Source: Oligoflexia bacterium
GTDB lineage: Bacteria > Bdellovibrionota > UBA1018
Length of the DNA stretch: 5,448 nt
Reading direction: 5' to 3'
NCBI GenBank assembly: GCA_903854365.1
Contig: CAINWE010000367.1
Location: forward strand, 1 to 5,448
This document shows, in pieces, positions 1-5,448 of this stretch. The position numbers and the translations under genes are program-made. The notes below the pieces were generated by a model. That model was not told where the DNA came from. It saw only the letters and a program-made list of their open reading frames with translations, and did not search any database. The stretch's first letter is position 1. The number at the start of each line of letters is the position of its first letter.

Positions 1-837
1 GGTTCAAGTTCTTTAATTCGTTTTTCTGACGCGGTCGAAAAGGGAAGTCGCAAGGCTCCTCGAGTTGCCGCGGTCGTATTAGAAAATACGGATTACGAGG
101 ATGCGATGAAGGAGCCCAGTTTTATAAGTCTCGCTCAAAGGGGGGCACTGCTGACCCAGTATTACGGGATAACGCGGCCTTCTCAGCCTAACTATATTGC
201 CATGGTTTCAGGTGATGTGAGTGCACAGACTGACGACAATATTACTTTAGATCGAACTCATCTTGGAGATCTGTTAGAGGCTTCCGGACGGACTTGGAAG
301 AACTATGCGGAAGGTTATCCCGGCAATTGCTTCCTTGGGCTTCAGAAGGGTGCCTATGTGCGTAAGCACGTTCCCTTTTTAAGTTTTAAAAATGTTCAGG
401 AAAATCCCGTTCGATGCTCCAGGGTGGTAGACGCTAAAGAGTTTCATCGTGATTTCCAAAGTGGCTCGCTCCCAGATTTTAGTTTGTACACACCCGACTT
501 AAATAATGATGCCCATGATACTTCTATTGGCTATGCTGCTCGATGGATCACCCAGTTTTTGCAGCCAATTTTCAATGATCCAAAAAGTTTAGATCATCTC
601 CTTTTAATCGTAACTTTCGATGAATCGCGGATTGGCAGCACGAACGGAAACCGGTTTCCGACTATTTTCTTAGGCGCTGGTGTGAGATTAGGGGTCAAGT
701 CTGATCGTCGTTACGATCATTATCACCTCTTGAGAACGATTGAGGAGATTTTTGGCTTGCCGACTTTGGGTCGCAAAGATGCGCAAAGCGCTCCTATTGA
801 TGATGTTTGGGTTCATTGGCCGGCCGTGGCTGAGTAA
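1..837 (+). CDS. Phosphoesterase / acid phosphatase-like protein (alkaline phosphatase superfamily), 5'-truncated by window edge
   Basis: Frame 1 is open from the first base, so the gene begins outside the window; the ATG at 106 is internal, because family-conserved sequence (VVLENTDYED) precedes it. 278 residues are visible. Family-diagnostic motifs, numbered from the first visible codon: metal-binding E28 in LENTDY; the nucleophile region RPSQPNY with S61; PDLNNDAHD at 165-173; TFDES with D207/E208; and a C-terminal YDHYHLLRTIEEIFGLP block at 238-254. These match the PF04185 phosphoesterase family (acid phosphatases and phospholipase C-like enzymes), which use metal ions and a Ser/Thr nucleophile to hydrolyse phosphate esters, usually outside the cytoplasm. 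Any signal peptide would lie upstream of the window. The catalytic set looks intact, and the TAA stop lies 15 bp from the convergent kinase stop. The family is secure; the substrate (phosphomonoester or phospholipid) cannot be told from sequence. Confidence 0.88.
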   Translation, partial: GSSSLIRFSDAVEKGSRKAPRVAAVVLENTDYEDAMKEPSFISLAQRGALLTQYYGITRPSQPNYIAMVSGDVSAQTDDNITLDRTHLGDLLEASGRTWKNYAEGYPGNCFLGLQKGAYVRKHVPFLSFKNVQENPVRCSRVVDAKEFHRDFQSGSLPDFSLYTPDLNNDAHDTSIGYAARWITQFLQPIFNDPKSLDHLLLIVTFDESRIGSTNGNRFPTIFLGAGVRLGVKSDRRYDHYHLLRTIEEIFGLPTLGRKDAQSAPIDDVWVHWPAVAE

Positions 838-852
838 GAGCGGTTCTCGATC

Positions 853-2799
853 TTAGGGCGGATTCGCTTTGGATTTCTCCAGGATTTCCCTGCGTATTGC
901 AGCTAGTTCATCGCACGAATGCTGAAAAGTGTTTAATAAGGCTTCATGGATTTGGTCGAGATTGGTGGCTCGTCCTGAGTGGGGTAGGTCTTCTAGGTCC
1001 TGGCAGATGTCGCCGAGGATTTTTGCACCTAGGGCTTGAGCACCTGATTTGAGGCCGTGGGCCTCCCGAGCAAGTGAGTCGATGGCGCGCTCTTGTGCTA
1101 ATTTCGAGATGATCTCCATTCGCAGAGGAGATGTATTCAGAAATGATTCAATGGTTTCTAGTAAGATGTCGGGCATTCCTTCGATTTGGAGCGAATCAAA
1201 TTGTTTGAGTACTCCGCGGTCAATATAGGTTATTTTCTTCGTCACCCATTTTCTGAGGGTGGCTTCAAGAACTTTAGGGTCGATTGGCTTTGAAATGTAG
1301 TCCTCCATTCCGGCTGCTCGACACTTATCTTTCTCGCTTTGAACTACATTCGCAGTGAGTGCAATGATAGGAATGGAGCGCTGCGGTCCACTCCATATTC
1401 GGATAGTGCGGGTGGCGGTATATCCGTCCATTTCCGGCATTTGACAATCCATGAGAATCAGATCGAAAGTCGCTTCTTGAAGTGCTGCAAGTGCTTCATT
1501 TCCGTCAGCGACGACGTGGTACTTGCATCCCCATTTTTCGAGCATCCGCGCGATGACCTTTTGATTCGTGGGATTGTCCTCGGCGACGAGAACTCTTCCG
1601 GCGATAGGAGGGCTTGGGTGATTGGATTCGACCGGGGCCTGTGTCTGAGCTTCTTTAGCGCGTCCGGTGCCTAAAAAGAGGGTGACCTTGAAGGTAGTTC
1701 CCTTGCCGAACTCACTCTCAAACGCGATGGTGCCGCCCATGAGATCGACGAGACGCTTCGAAATGGAGAGGCCTAAACCCGTGCCGCCAAAATGGCGACT
1801 GGTGGCACTTGCTGCTTGTGAAAATGCCTGAAAGATTCTTGCCTTCTCATGGCTTTGAATGCCAACTCCCGTGTCGTGGACAGTCAGGTTGACCTCCGTT
1901 TGGTTATGGATTGCGGTGCATTCGAGTTTCACGGAGACTTCGCCGTGGTGGGTAAATTTAATGGCGTTTGATACTAGGTTGGAGGTGATCTGGCCTATTC
2001 GCCCGTCGTCGGCCGAAATGAGATGAGAGTAAGGCGGGACGTCCACAGAGAAATGGATGCCCTTGGTCTGACAGGAGTACTGAAACGGCTTAAGCAGATC
2101 TTTGATGTAGTTTTGCAGGTCGAATTCTACCGTCTCTAAATCCATTTTTCCCGCCTCAATTTTTGAAAAGTCTAGGATGTCGTTGACGAGAGCGAGTAGT
2201 GTTTTTCCGGACTGGTAGATGGTCTCTGCGTATTCGCGCTGTTTTGAGTCGAGTGATGTTTCCATGAGGAGATTGGTCATGCCGATGACGCCATTCATTG
2301 GGGTCCTGATTTCATGACTCATAGTGGATAGGAATTCTGATTTCGCTTGAGAAGCTGAGATGGCAACTTCTCGTGCTTCTAAGAGGTCCTGTTCTGTTTT
2401 CTCCCGTTCGGTGATGTCGGAGCAAACTCCAATCAGGCTTTCAGGTGCTCCTTGAGGATCTAGGTGCCATTCGCCGTGTGAATGAATGGTTCGGACTTCT
2501 CCTGATGGCCAAAGGACTTGATATTTTGATTCGAATGGTGAGCCTCTGCGGAGCGCCTCAAGGATTTCTCTAAATACTCGACGTCTGTTTTCTGGATGCA
2601 AAGCCTGCTTAAATTGATCCCTTTCATGTCCCTTGGTCTGGGAATGAGTTCTGAATAACAGATGCATTTGCTCGTTCCAGATGAGGGTGTTGGTCTTGAG
2701 TCGCCATTCCCAGATGCCGAGTTGCGCGGTCTTGGCTGCAAAATCGAGACGCCAGCTCGCCTCTTCTTGGTCTTTCAGGACTAATACTTTAGAATCCAT
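853..2799 (-). CDS. Soluble hybrid sensor histidine kinase: PAS-HisKA-HATPase-REC-HPt
   Basis: This 648-residue multistep phosphorelay kinase has no hydrophobic segment long enough to span a membrane, so it should sense a cytoplasmic signal. Domain order from the ATG: PAS (PAS_3-like) about 16-130, ending in the usual DITERE; HisKA about 149-215 with SHEIRTPMNG and phospho-accepting H162; HATPase about 255-380 with N-box N278, G1 box DTGVGI from D309 and G2 box GGTGLGL at 338-344; receiver about 402-520 with acidic E407/D408, phospho-acceptor D451, T482 and K504; HPt about 528-640 with AHGLKSG and H581. All catalytic residues are present. The PAS ligand is not evident. The start is uncertain: a TTG at 2814 would add five residues but has no Shine-Dalgarno sequence, whereas the ATG follows a weak purine-rich AAAG eight bases upstream. 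It lies 23 bp downstream of the receiver gene, presumably in one operon. With no output domain, it must pass phosphate to a separate regulator. The architecture resembles BarA/ArcB, but orthology is not claimed. Confidence 0.95.
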   Translation of the reverse strand: MDSKVLVLKDQEEASWRLDFAAKTAQLGIWEWRLKTNTLIWNEQMHLLFRTHSQTKGHERDQFKQALHPENRRRVFREILEALRRGSPFESKYQVLWPSGEVRTIHSHGEWHLDPQGAPESLIGVCSDITEREKTEQDLLEAREVAISASQAKSEFLSTMSHEIRTPMNGVIGMTNLLMETSLDSKQREYAETIYQSGKTLLALVNDILDFSKIEAGKMDLETVEFDLQNYIKDLLKPFQYSCQTKGIHFSVDVPPYSHLISADDGRIGQITSNLVSNAIKFTHHGEVSVKLECTAIHNQTEVNLTVHDTGVGIQSHEKARIFQAFSQAASATSRHFGGTGLGLSISKRLVDLMGGTIAFESEFGKGTTFKVTLFLGTGRAKEAQTQAPVESNHPSPPIAGRVLVAEDNPTNQKVIARMLEKWGCKYHVVADGNEALAALQEATFDLILMDCQMPEMDGYTATRTIRIWSGPQRSIPIIALTANVVQSEKDKCRAAGMEDYISKPIDPKVLEATLRKWVTKKITYIDRGVLKQFDSLQIEGMPDILLETIESFLNTSPLRMEIISKLAQERAIDSLAREAHGLKSGAQALGAKILGDICQDLEDLPHSGRATNLDQIHEALLNTFQHSCDELAAIRREILEKSKANPP

Positions 2800-2812
2800 T
2801 TTTTTTTCTTTC

Positions 2813-2833
2813 AATTATTTAATTATTTAATTA
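2813..2833. repeat. 8-bp AT tandem repeat across the receiver stop codon
   Basis: AATTATTT occurs twice in tandem, followed by a partial third copy (AATTA). The repeat covers the receiver gene's TAA (2823-2825) and the spacer before the kinase start. Copy-number change would alter the C-terminus of the receiver and the distance between the two cistrons. Confidence 0.6.
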
Positions 2834-3263
2834 ATGATTTAATTTCAATAATTTTTTCTTTTAGTTCATTCACAGATGGAACCTTTTCTAGAAAAAGCGG
2901 GACCATTTCTCTTCTGTATGGCATTATTCTGAAATAAAAATCCGATCTAGTAATTCCAGAAATAATAACACAAGGAGTTCTATTTTTTATTTCTACTAAA
3001 TGATCCCATAAGTCTAGTCCAGTTTTGCTTCCTTCAAGGAGGTGGTCCGCGATAATTAGATCGAATCTGTGGTCCATTTTAAGCTGGTCGATTGCATCTT
3101 CAGCACTCGTGCAAACCTGAATAAAAACGTTATTTAAGGTGAGTTCCATAGATCTTTTTATGATGAGTTGCCATATAGAGTCGTTTTGAAATAGAAGCAC
3201 TCGTTTCAAATTATCTCTATATTTAAGCTCATTTTTATTTTTTTTATTTACATTCAAATTCAT
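2823..3263 (-). CDS. Stand-alone receiver-domain (single-domain response regulator) protein
   Basis: The 146-residue product is essentially one CheY-like receiver after an Asn/Lys-rich leader of about 20 residues (MNLNVNKKNKNE). Visible landmarks: predicted beta-1 RVLLFQND with D28; phospho-acceptor D73 in DLIIADHLL; S102 in CVIISG; and K127 in FLEKVPS. The usual acidic pair is reduced to Asn-Asp (N27/D28), and the loop after D73 lacks the common Met-Pro and places the conserved Gly at D+9. Phosphorylation is still plausible. There is no DNA-binding or enzymatic output, so it could be a phosphate shuttle, a sink or a protein-interaction regulator; the sequence does not decide. The ATG at 3263 is preferred over an in-frame TTG at 3275 because GGAG sits six bases upstream of the ATG. 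It is the first gene of the presumed operon with the kinase. GC is about 31% by hand count, clearly below its neighbours. Confidence 0.85.
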   Translation of the reverse strand: MNLNVNKKNKNELKYRDNLKRVLLFQNDSIWQLIIKRSMELTLNNVFIQVCTSAEDAIDQLKMDHRFDLIIADHLLEGSKTGLDLWDHLVEIKNRTPCVIISGITRSDFYFRIMPYRREMVPLFLEKVPSVNELKEKIIEIKSLIK

Positions 3264-3269
3264 ATTAAT

Positions 3270-3273
3270 CTCC
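3270..3273 (-). promoter_or_regulatory. Ribosome binding site of the receiver gene (decides start)
   Basis: GGAG on the minus strand lies six bases upstream of the ATG at 3263. It overlaps the alternative TTG codon at 3275, which therefore cannot use it and has only AAAGG two bases away. This supports the shorter 146-residue product. Confidence 0.7.
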
Positions 3274-3297
3274 AATTCCTTTAATTTATAATAGTTT

Positions 3298-3341
3298 TAA
3301 CTTGTTTCTATTTTATGTGTATTTTGTTGAATATTTGTAAT
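3298..3341 (+). repeat. Four 11-bp phased direct repeats, candidate response-regulator binding site
   Basis: Consecutive 11-base units start at 3298 (TAACTTGT), 3309 (TATTTTAT), 3320 (TATTTTGT) and 3331 (ATATTTGT). The two central units share 7 of 8 leading bases, the outer ones 6 and 5 of 8 with the 3320 unit. PhoB-class regulators bind tandem direct repeats at an 11-bp pitch, so this could be the operator of the adjacent OmpR/PhoB-type regulator. The AT-rich background makes chance similarity a real alternative. Confidence 0.35.
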
Positions 3342-3412
3342 ATGAGCGGGCAGCTTCATTGCTAAGATAGATTTTATTAACCTTAAGTAATTAACTCCGA
3401 TAAGAATTTAAT

Positions 3413-4120
3413 ATGTATAGAGTGCTTTGTGTGGAGGATTCTGTCGAAGTTCAGGTGGTGGTAAAGCGGTCGCTTTTTCCTTTGTTTCAGGTGACGACCT
3501 CTACCACTATTCAGTTGGCAAAAAGACTGATGAGCCGCGAGTGCTTTGATTTAGTGATTCTAGATTTAGGCCTTCCAGACGGTGACGGACTTGCCTACTG
3601 CAAAGAGCTAAAGTCATCACTCGATCTGAGTTCAATTCCGATCTTTTTGTTGACCTCGAGTCAGTCGATCCAGGAAAAGGTAATGGGCTTCAGCTTGGGT
3701 GTGGAGGATTATATTTCAAAGCCGTTCGATCCAATCGAGCTTAAAATCAGGATAGAAGCTCGACTGGGCAGTTTGATGAGAATGCAGCAGCGGACTCAGG
3801 TCTTGTCTATTGGATTGCTGAGGATTGACTTTCTGCATCAGCGCGCAAGCTTGGCGCTGGATGGTGGAAATGAATCCTTGGATTTAAGTTATAAAGAGTT
3901 CAAATTGCTTGTTTTCCTCGCTAAAAATCTCGATCAAGTCAAATCGAGAGAGAGTATTATCTCTGCCGTTTGGAGTGATGGCTTACATTTGTCCGATCGT
4001 GTTGTAGATTCTCACGTCAGTCGGATCCGAAAGAAGATCAGAAACGGGGACTGCACGATTGAAGCGGTTCAGAATTTAGGGTATCGGCTGTCGGTCTGGC
4101 CGAAGAAACAGGCAGCTTAG
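3413..4120 (+). CDS. OmpR/PhoB-family two-component response regulator (receiver plus winged helix)
   Basis: This is a full-length 235-residue DNA-binding response regulator. The receiver spans about 2-120: acidic E8/D9 in CVEDS, phospho-acceptor D51 in VILDLGLPDGDG, T81 in FLLTSS and K103 in DYISKPFDP. The C-terminal winged-helix domain spans about 128-230: LSYKEFKLLVFLAKN, then a recognition-helix segment DRVVDSHVSRIRKKI at 195-209, and the terminal wing GYRL at 223-226, all typical of the OmpR/PhoB (Trans_reg_C) class. Phosphorylation normally drives dimerisation on tandem direct-repeat DNA sites. It is transcribed divergently from the receiver/kinase operon, which makes it the natural candidate output of that phosphorelay; this pairing is inferred from position only. 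The ATG has only a weak upstream purine stretch (TAAGAA, 3401-3406). It ends 10 bp from the convergent pentapeptide-repeat gene. Target genes cannot be read from the sequence. Confidence 0.95.
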   Translation: MYRVLCVEDSVEVQVVVKRSLFPLFQVTTSTTIQLAKRLMSRECFDLVILDLGLPDGDGLAYCKELKSSLDLSSIPIFLLTSSQSIQEKVMGFSLGVEDYISKPFDPIELKIRIEARLGSLMRMQQRTQVLSIGLLRIDFLHQRASLALDGGNESLDLSYKEFKLLVFLAKNLDQVKSRESIISAVWSDGLHLSDRVVDSHVSRIRKKIRNGDCTIEAVQNLGYRLSVWPKKQAA

Positions 4121-4130
4121 TCGTCTGAGT

Positions 4131-4676
4131 TTACCATTCGCAGGGGGGGTGCTTGTACCCATGGGGCCATCGTGTGCGTCGAGTGCACTGAACTTCAGTG
4201 AGCTTCGCCCCGTTCAGGTTCGTTTCTGTCAAGTCTGCTCCGCCGAGGTTAGCGTGAAGGAGGTCTGCGTGAGTTAGGTCAGCCCTCTGGAGATGAGCAC
4301 TTCGGAGGTCTGCTCCCTCCAGGCAGGTGTTTTTGAGGTTAGTTTGGGTCAGGTCTGCGTTGATGAGAATGGCTCCATAGAGATGAGCGCCTTCGAGGTT
4401 TGCTTGATTGAGTTTGGCGTTGGAGAGGTTAGTTCTTTTGAGGTTGGCCCCTTGCATCTGTGCGAAACTGAGTTGAGTTCCCTCAAGATTGGAGCCCCCG
4501 AGGTTGGCCGCGAATAAATTTGTCTCCGAGAGGTCGACTTGAGTTAGATTTGGTCCGTCGAGTGGAGATTCGTTTTGATTTTGCTGAAAGTTCTGGCAGG
4601 TAGAATAGCTGACTTCCTGGGCGTGAGGAGGAGGATTGAGAAATAAGCTAAGAAGAAGTAACGCTGAGTTTTTCAT
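4131..4676 (-). CDS. Exported pentapeptide-repeat protein
   Basis: The 181-residue protein begins with a short Sec-type signal (MKN then LLLLSLFL), with probable cleavage near residues 19-20 (PPHAQ/E). Its core is 24 uninterrupted pentapeptides of the A(D/N)LXX type, centred on L44, L49 and every fifth residue to L159 (M74 is the only non-Leu). At about four pentapeptides per coil this predicts six turns of a right-handed quadrilateral beta-helix. The C-terminus TRWPHGYKHPP resembles the T-WP-G-P cap seen in many pentapeptide-repeat proteins and is flanked by C164 and C178; C27 and C118 are the other mature cysteines. An AGGAG six bases upstream supports the ATG. The role is unknown. Some cytoplasmic family members mimic DNA and protect gyrase (Qnr, MfpA), but export argues against that job here, and a structural or binding role in the envelope is more likely. 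It stands alone, convergent with the response regulator. Confidence 0.9.
   Translation of the reverse strand: MKNSALLLLSLFLNPPPHAQEVSYSTCQNFQQNQNESPLDGPNLTQVDLSETNLFAANLGGSNLEGTQLSFAQMQGANLKRTNLSNAKLNQANLEGAHLYGAILINADLTQTNLKNTCLEGADLRSAHLQRADLTHADLLHANLGGADLTETNLNGAKLTEVQCTRRTRWPHGYKHPPCEW
4194..4553 (-). repeat. 15-bp periodic array encoding 24 pentapeptides
   Basis: This stretch encodes residues 42-161 of the pentapeptide-repeat protein as 24 in-phase 15-bp units. On the plus strand it shows as recurring GAGGTT blocks. The units are degenerate rather than identical, so it is an old protein repeat and not a CRISPR or a recent microsatellite. Confidence 0.8.
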
Positions 4677-4682
4677 CGGGAG

Positions 4683-4687
4683 CTCCT
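4683..4687 (-). promoter_or_regulatory. Ribosome binding site of the pentapeptide-repeat gene
   Basis: AGGAG on the minus strand is six bases from the ATG at 4676, a strong Shine-Dalgarno sequence that fixes the start just before the signal peptide. Confidence 0.75.
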
Positions 4688-4731
4688 AGGTGAGGCAGTT
4701 GATTTCAGCTCAATGAATTCAGTCCATTAAA

Positions 4732-4759
4732 TGTTTATTTCAGAACTTTTTTTAGTCAA
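4732..4759 (-). promoter_or_regulatory. Candidate sigma70 promoter for the pentapeptide-repeat gene
   Basis: On the minus strand TTGACT (4759-4754, five of six to consensus) is followed after 16 bases by TAAACA (4737-4732, three of six). The -10 is poor, so this is only a candidate; it lies about 55 bases upstream of the start codon. Confidence 0.3.
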
Positions 4760-4790
4760 ATATTAATTATTATCTGATGGGCTAAAATTT

Positions 4791-4820
4791 TTGAAATTTA
4801 TAAATGATTATGCGTATAAA
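4791..4820 (+). promoter_or_regulatory. Candidate sigma70 promoter directed towards the GST
   Basis: TTGAAA (4791-4796) and TATAAA (4815-4820) each match consensus at five of six positions with an 18-bp spacer. It would give an untranslated leader of roughly 185 bases before the GST start. The surrounding AT-richness raises the chance of a false match. Confidence 0.4.
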
Positions 4821-4855
4821 AATGCTAATTTATTTTTATTTTTTCTAGTCTTATT

Positions 4856-4870
4856 AAAGCAATTTGCTTT
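4856..4870. promoter_or_regulatory. Perfect 15-bp palindrome, candidate operator
   Basis: AAAGCAA-T-TTGCTTT is a perfect 7-bp inverted repeat around one base. The centre is too small for an RNA hairpin loop, so a dimeric repressor or activator site is likelier than a terminator. It lies about 36 bases downstream of the candidate -10 for the GST, a position suited to repression. No regulator gene for it is in the window. Confidence 0.35.
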
Positions 4871-5000
4871 GTCGGTTTGTGTCGCTTTCATTAGGTCAAC
4901 AGACCTCGAATGGGAGATATCTGCAAATTGCATCTTTTGAGTCGGTGCGTCATCGTGAGGGAGTGCTTGCGAAAACTTCAAAATTAGCCTACGTTTTTGC

Positions 5001-5006
5001 AGGAGG
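5001..5006 (+). promoter_or_regulatory. Ribosome binding site of the GST (decides start)
   Basis: AGGAGG is a near-perfect Shine-Dalgarno sequence. It is two bases from the first ATG (5009) and five from the second (5012), favouring the second. Confidence 0.8.
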
Positions 5007-5011
5007 CTATG

Positions 5012-5448
5012 ATGAAGCTATTTTATTCAACGGGTACTTGTTCGATGGCATGTCTCATGGAAATCTATGAGCTCGGGGTCGCTTGTGATTTGGTGCAAGT
5101 GAGCTGGAAGAATAACGAGAATGTTCGAGAGCTCGAGACATATAATCCCTTAGGAACTGTTCCTGTTCTTGTCCTCGATGATGGGCAAGTATTGACACAA
5201 AACGTGGCCATTCTTGAGTACCTTGGGCACAAGTTCTCTTTGGCTGATCATCTGGGCGCTCCGGGTAGTATGGATCGGTCGAAGGCGCTGCTTTGGTGTG
5301 CTTATGTTGCGTCGGACTTTCATAAGTTATTTACTCCCATCTTCAGAGCGGAAGATATGACTTCTTCGGACGTGGCGCAGAAGGATATTGAAAAGTTTTG
5401 GCAAAATATGATTCATGCGCAGTTGAAGCATATCAATCAAACTTTGCA
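5012..5448 (+). CDS. Beta-class glutathione S-transferase (GstA-like), 3'-truncated by window edge
   Basis: 145 complete codons are visible and the frame is still open at the edge; the family is about 200 residues, so roughly the last quarter is missing. The N-terminal thioredoxin-like domain starts MKLFYSTGTCSMA, with C10 at the position of the beta-class catalytic cysteine, and continues with the cis-proline stretch NPLGTVPVLVLDDG (about 45-58) and LTQNVAILEYL (61-71). The alpha-helical domain contains YVASDFHKLFTPIF (98-111), close to the equivalent E. coli GstA segment, with H104 near that enzyme's active-site His. The expected activity is cytoplasmic conjugation or reduction of electrophiles and peroxides with glutathione. 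The usual Glu-Ser/Gly of the glutathione gamma-Glu site reads Gln-Asn (63-64) here. Two adjacent ATGs occur at 5009 and 5012; AGGAGG at 5001-5006 is five bases from the second, and MKLFYS is the family start, so 5012 is chosen. Confidence 0.92.
   Translation, partial: MKLFYSTGTCSMACLMEIYELGVACDLVQVSWKNNENVRELETYNPLGTVPVLVLDDGQVLTQNVAILEYLGHKFSLADHLGAPGSMDRSKALLWCAYVASDFHKLFTPIFRAEDMTSSDVAQKDIEKFWQNMIHAQLKHINQTL

Larger units (their letters stand above)
3264..3412. promoter_or_regulatory. Divergent intergenic region between receiver/kinase operon and OmpR-type regulator
   Basis: These 149 AT-rich bases separate the two divergent starts and must hold the promoters for both directions. I see TAATAT-like (3338-3343) and TATAAA/TATTAT-like -10 hexamers on the two strands, but none is paired with a good -35 at 16-18 bp, so no individual promoter is called. 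Weak -35 elements would fit activator-dependent transcription. The most ordered element is the set of 11-bp phased repeats at 3298-3341, listed separately. Confidence 0.5.
4677..5011. promoter_or_regulatory. 335-bp divergent intergenic region, pentapeptide gene / GST
   Basis: No gene is supported here. Bases about 4720-4860 are very AT-rich and hold candidate promoters for both directions plus a 15-bp palindrome. Bases about 4871-5000 are less AT-rich but contain no ORF with a start, ribosome site and family resemblance on either strand. They would form the leader of the GST transcript if the 4791-4820 promoter is used, or may hide a nearer promoter. No riboswitch or terminator was recognised. 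Confidence 0.5.

Noticed and set aside
838..852. Possible bidirectional terminator between convergent stops
   Set aside because: Only a 3-bp stem is visible, with no T-run; the 4121-4130 gap likewise has no hairpin.
1339..1674. Plus-strand 111-codon ORF antisense to the kinase
   Set aside because: It lies wholly inside the well-supported kinase gene, shows no family resemblance and has no ribosome site.
2460..2741. Second minus-strand ORF inside the kinase gene
   Set aside because: It is an out-of-frame shadow of the PAS-coding region, with low-complexity composition and no recognisable motif.
4293..4517. Plus-strand 74-codon ORF with a regular five-residue pattern
   Set aside because: Its periodicity is the antisense reflection of the 15-bp pentapeptide array.
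4194..4553. Regular array resembling short tandem DNA repeats or a CRISPR
   Set aside because: The 15-bp units are degenerate, have no spacers, and are explained by the pentapeptide protein.
4804..4848. 14-residue hydrophobic reading frame starting ATG ATT ATG
   Set aside because: It has no Shine-Dalgarno sequence, sits across the candidate promoter -10, and its Phe/Tyr/Ile content follows from AT-rich DNA.
4864..5070. Plus-strand 68-codon ORF before the GST
   Set aside because: It needs a TTG start inside a palindrome, has no ribosome site or homology, and overlaps the GST start in another frame.

Overview
The window reads as a chromosomal segment of a free-living Gram-negative bacterium. 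It is mid-GC with AT-rich intergenic regions, and it has Shine-Dalgarno-led genes, a Sec-type signal peptide, a beta-class glutathione S-transferase and a BarA/ArcB-style hybrid kinase. A proteobacterial or Bdellovibrionota-like host would fit, but no marker here fixes the lineage.

Layout, left to right: (1) the 3' part of a plus-strand phosphoesterase/acid phosphatase-like gene (1-837, start outside the window). (2) Converging on it after 15 bp, a minus-strand two-gene operon: a stand-alone receiver protein (3263-2823), then a soluble PAS-HisKA-HATPase-REC-HPt hybrid histidine kinase (2799-853). (3) A 149-bp AT-rich divergent intergenic region (3264-3412) carrying 11-bp phased T-rich repeats. 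(4) A plus-strand OmpR/PhoB-type response regulator (3413-4120). (5) Converging on it after 10 bp, a minus-strand exported pentapeptide-repeat protein (4676-4131). (6) A 335-bp divergent intergenic region with candidate promoters and a palindrome (4677-5011). (7) The 5' part of a plus-strand beta-class GST (5012 to the window edge).

The central 3.3 kb forms a plausible multistep phosphorelay locus. The hybrid kinase has every phosphotransfer module up to HPt but no output domain. Next to it lie two possible aspartate acceptors: the single-domain receiver in its own operon, and the divergently transcribed DNA-binding regulator. A working model is PAS input -> H162 -> D451 -> H581 -> D51 of the OmpR-type regulator, with the single-domain receiver as a competing acceptor or phosphate sink, and the regulator acting on the shared promoter region. 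This is inference from domain content and gene order. The receiver gene is clearly poorer in GC (about 31% by hand count) than its neighbours and has a degenerate acidic pocket, so it may have a separate origin or specialised role. I found no RNA gene, CRISPR array, insertion sequence or convincing intrinsic terminator.
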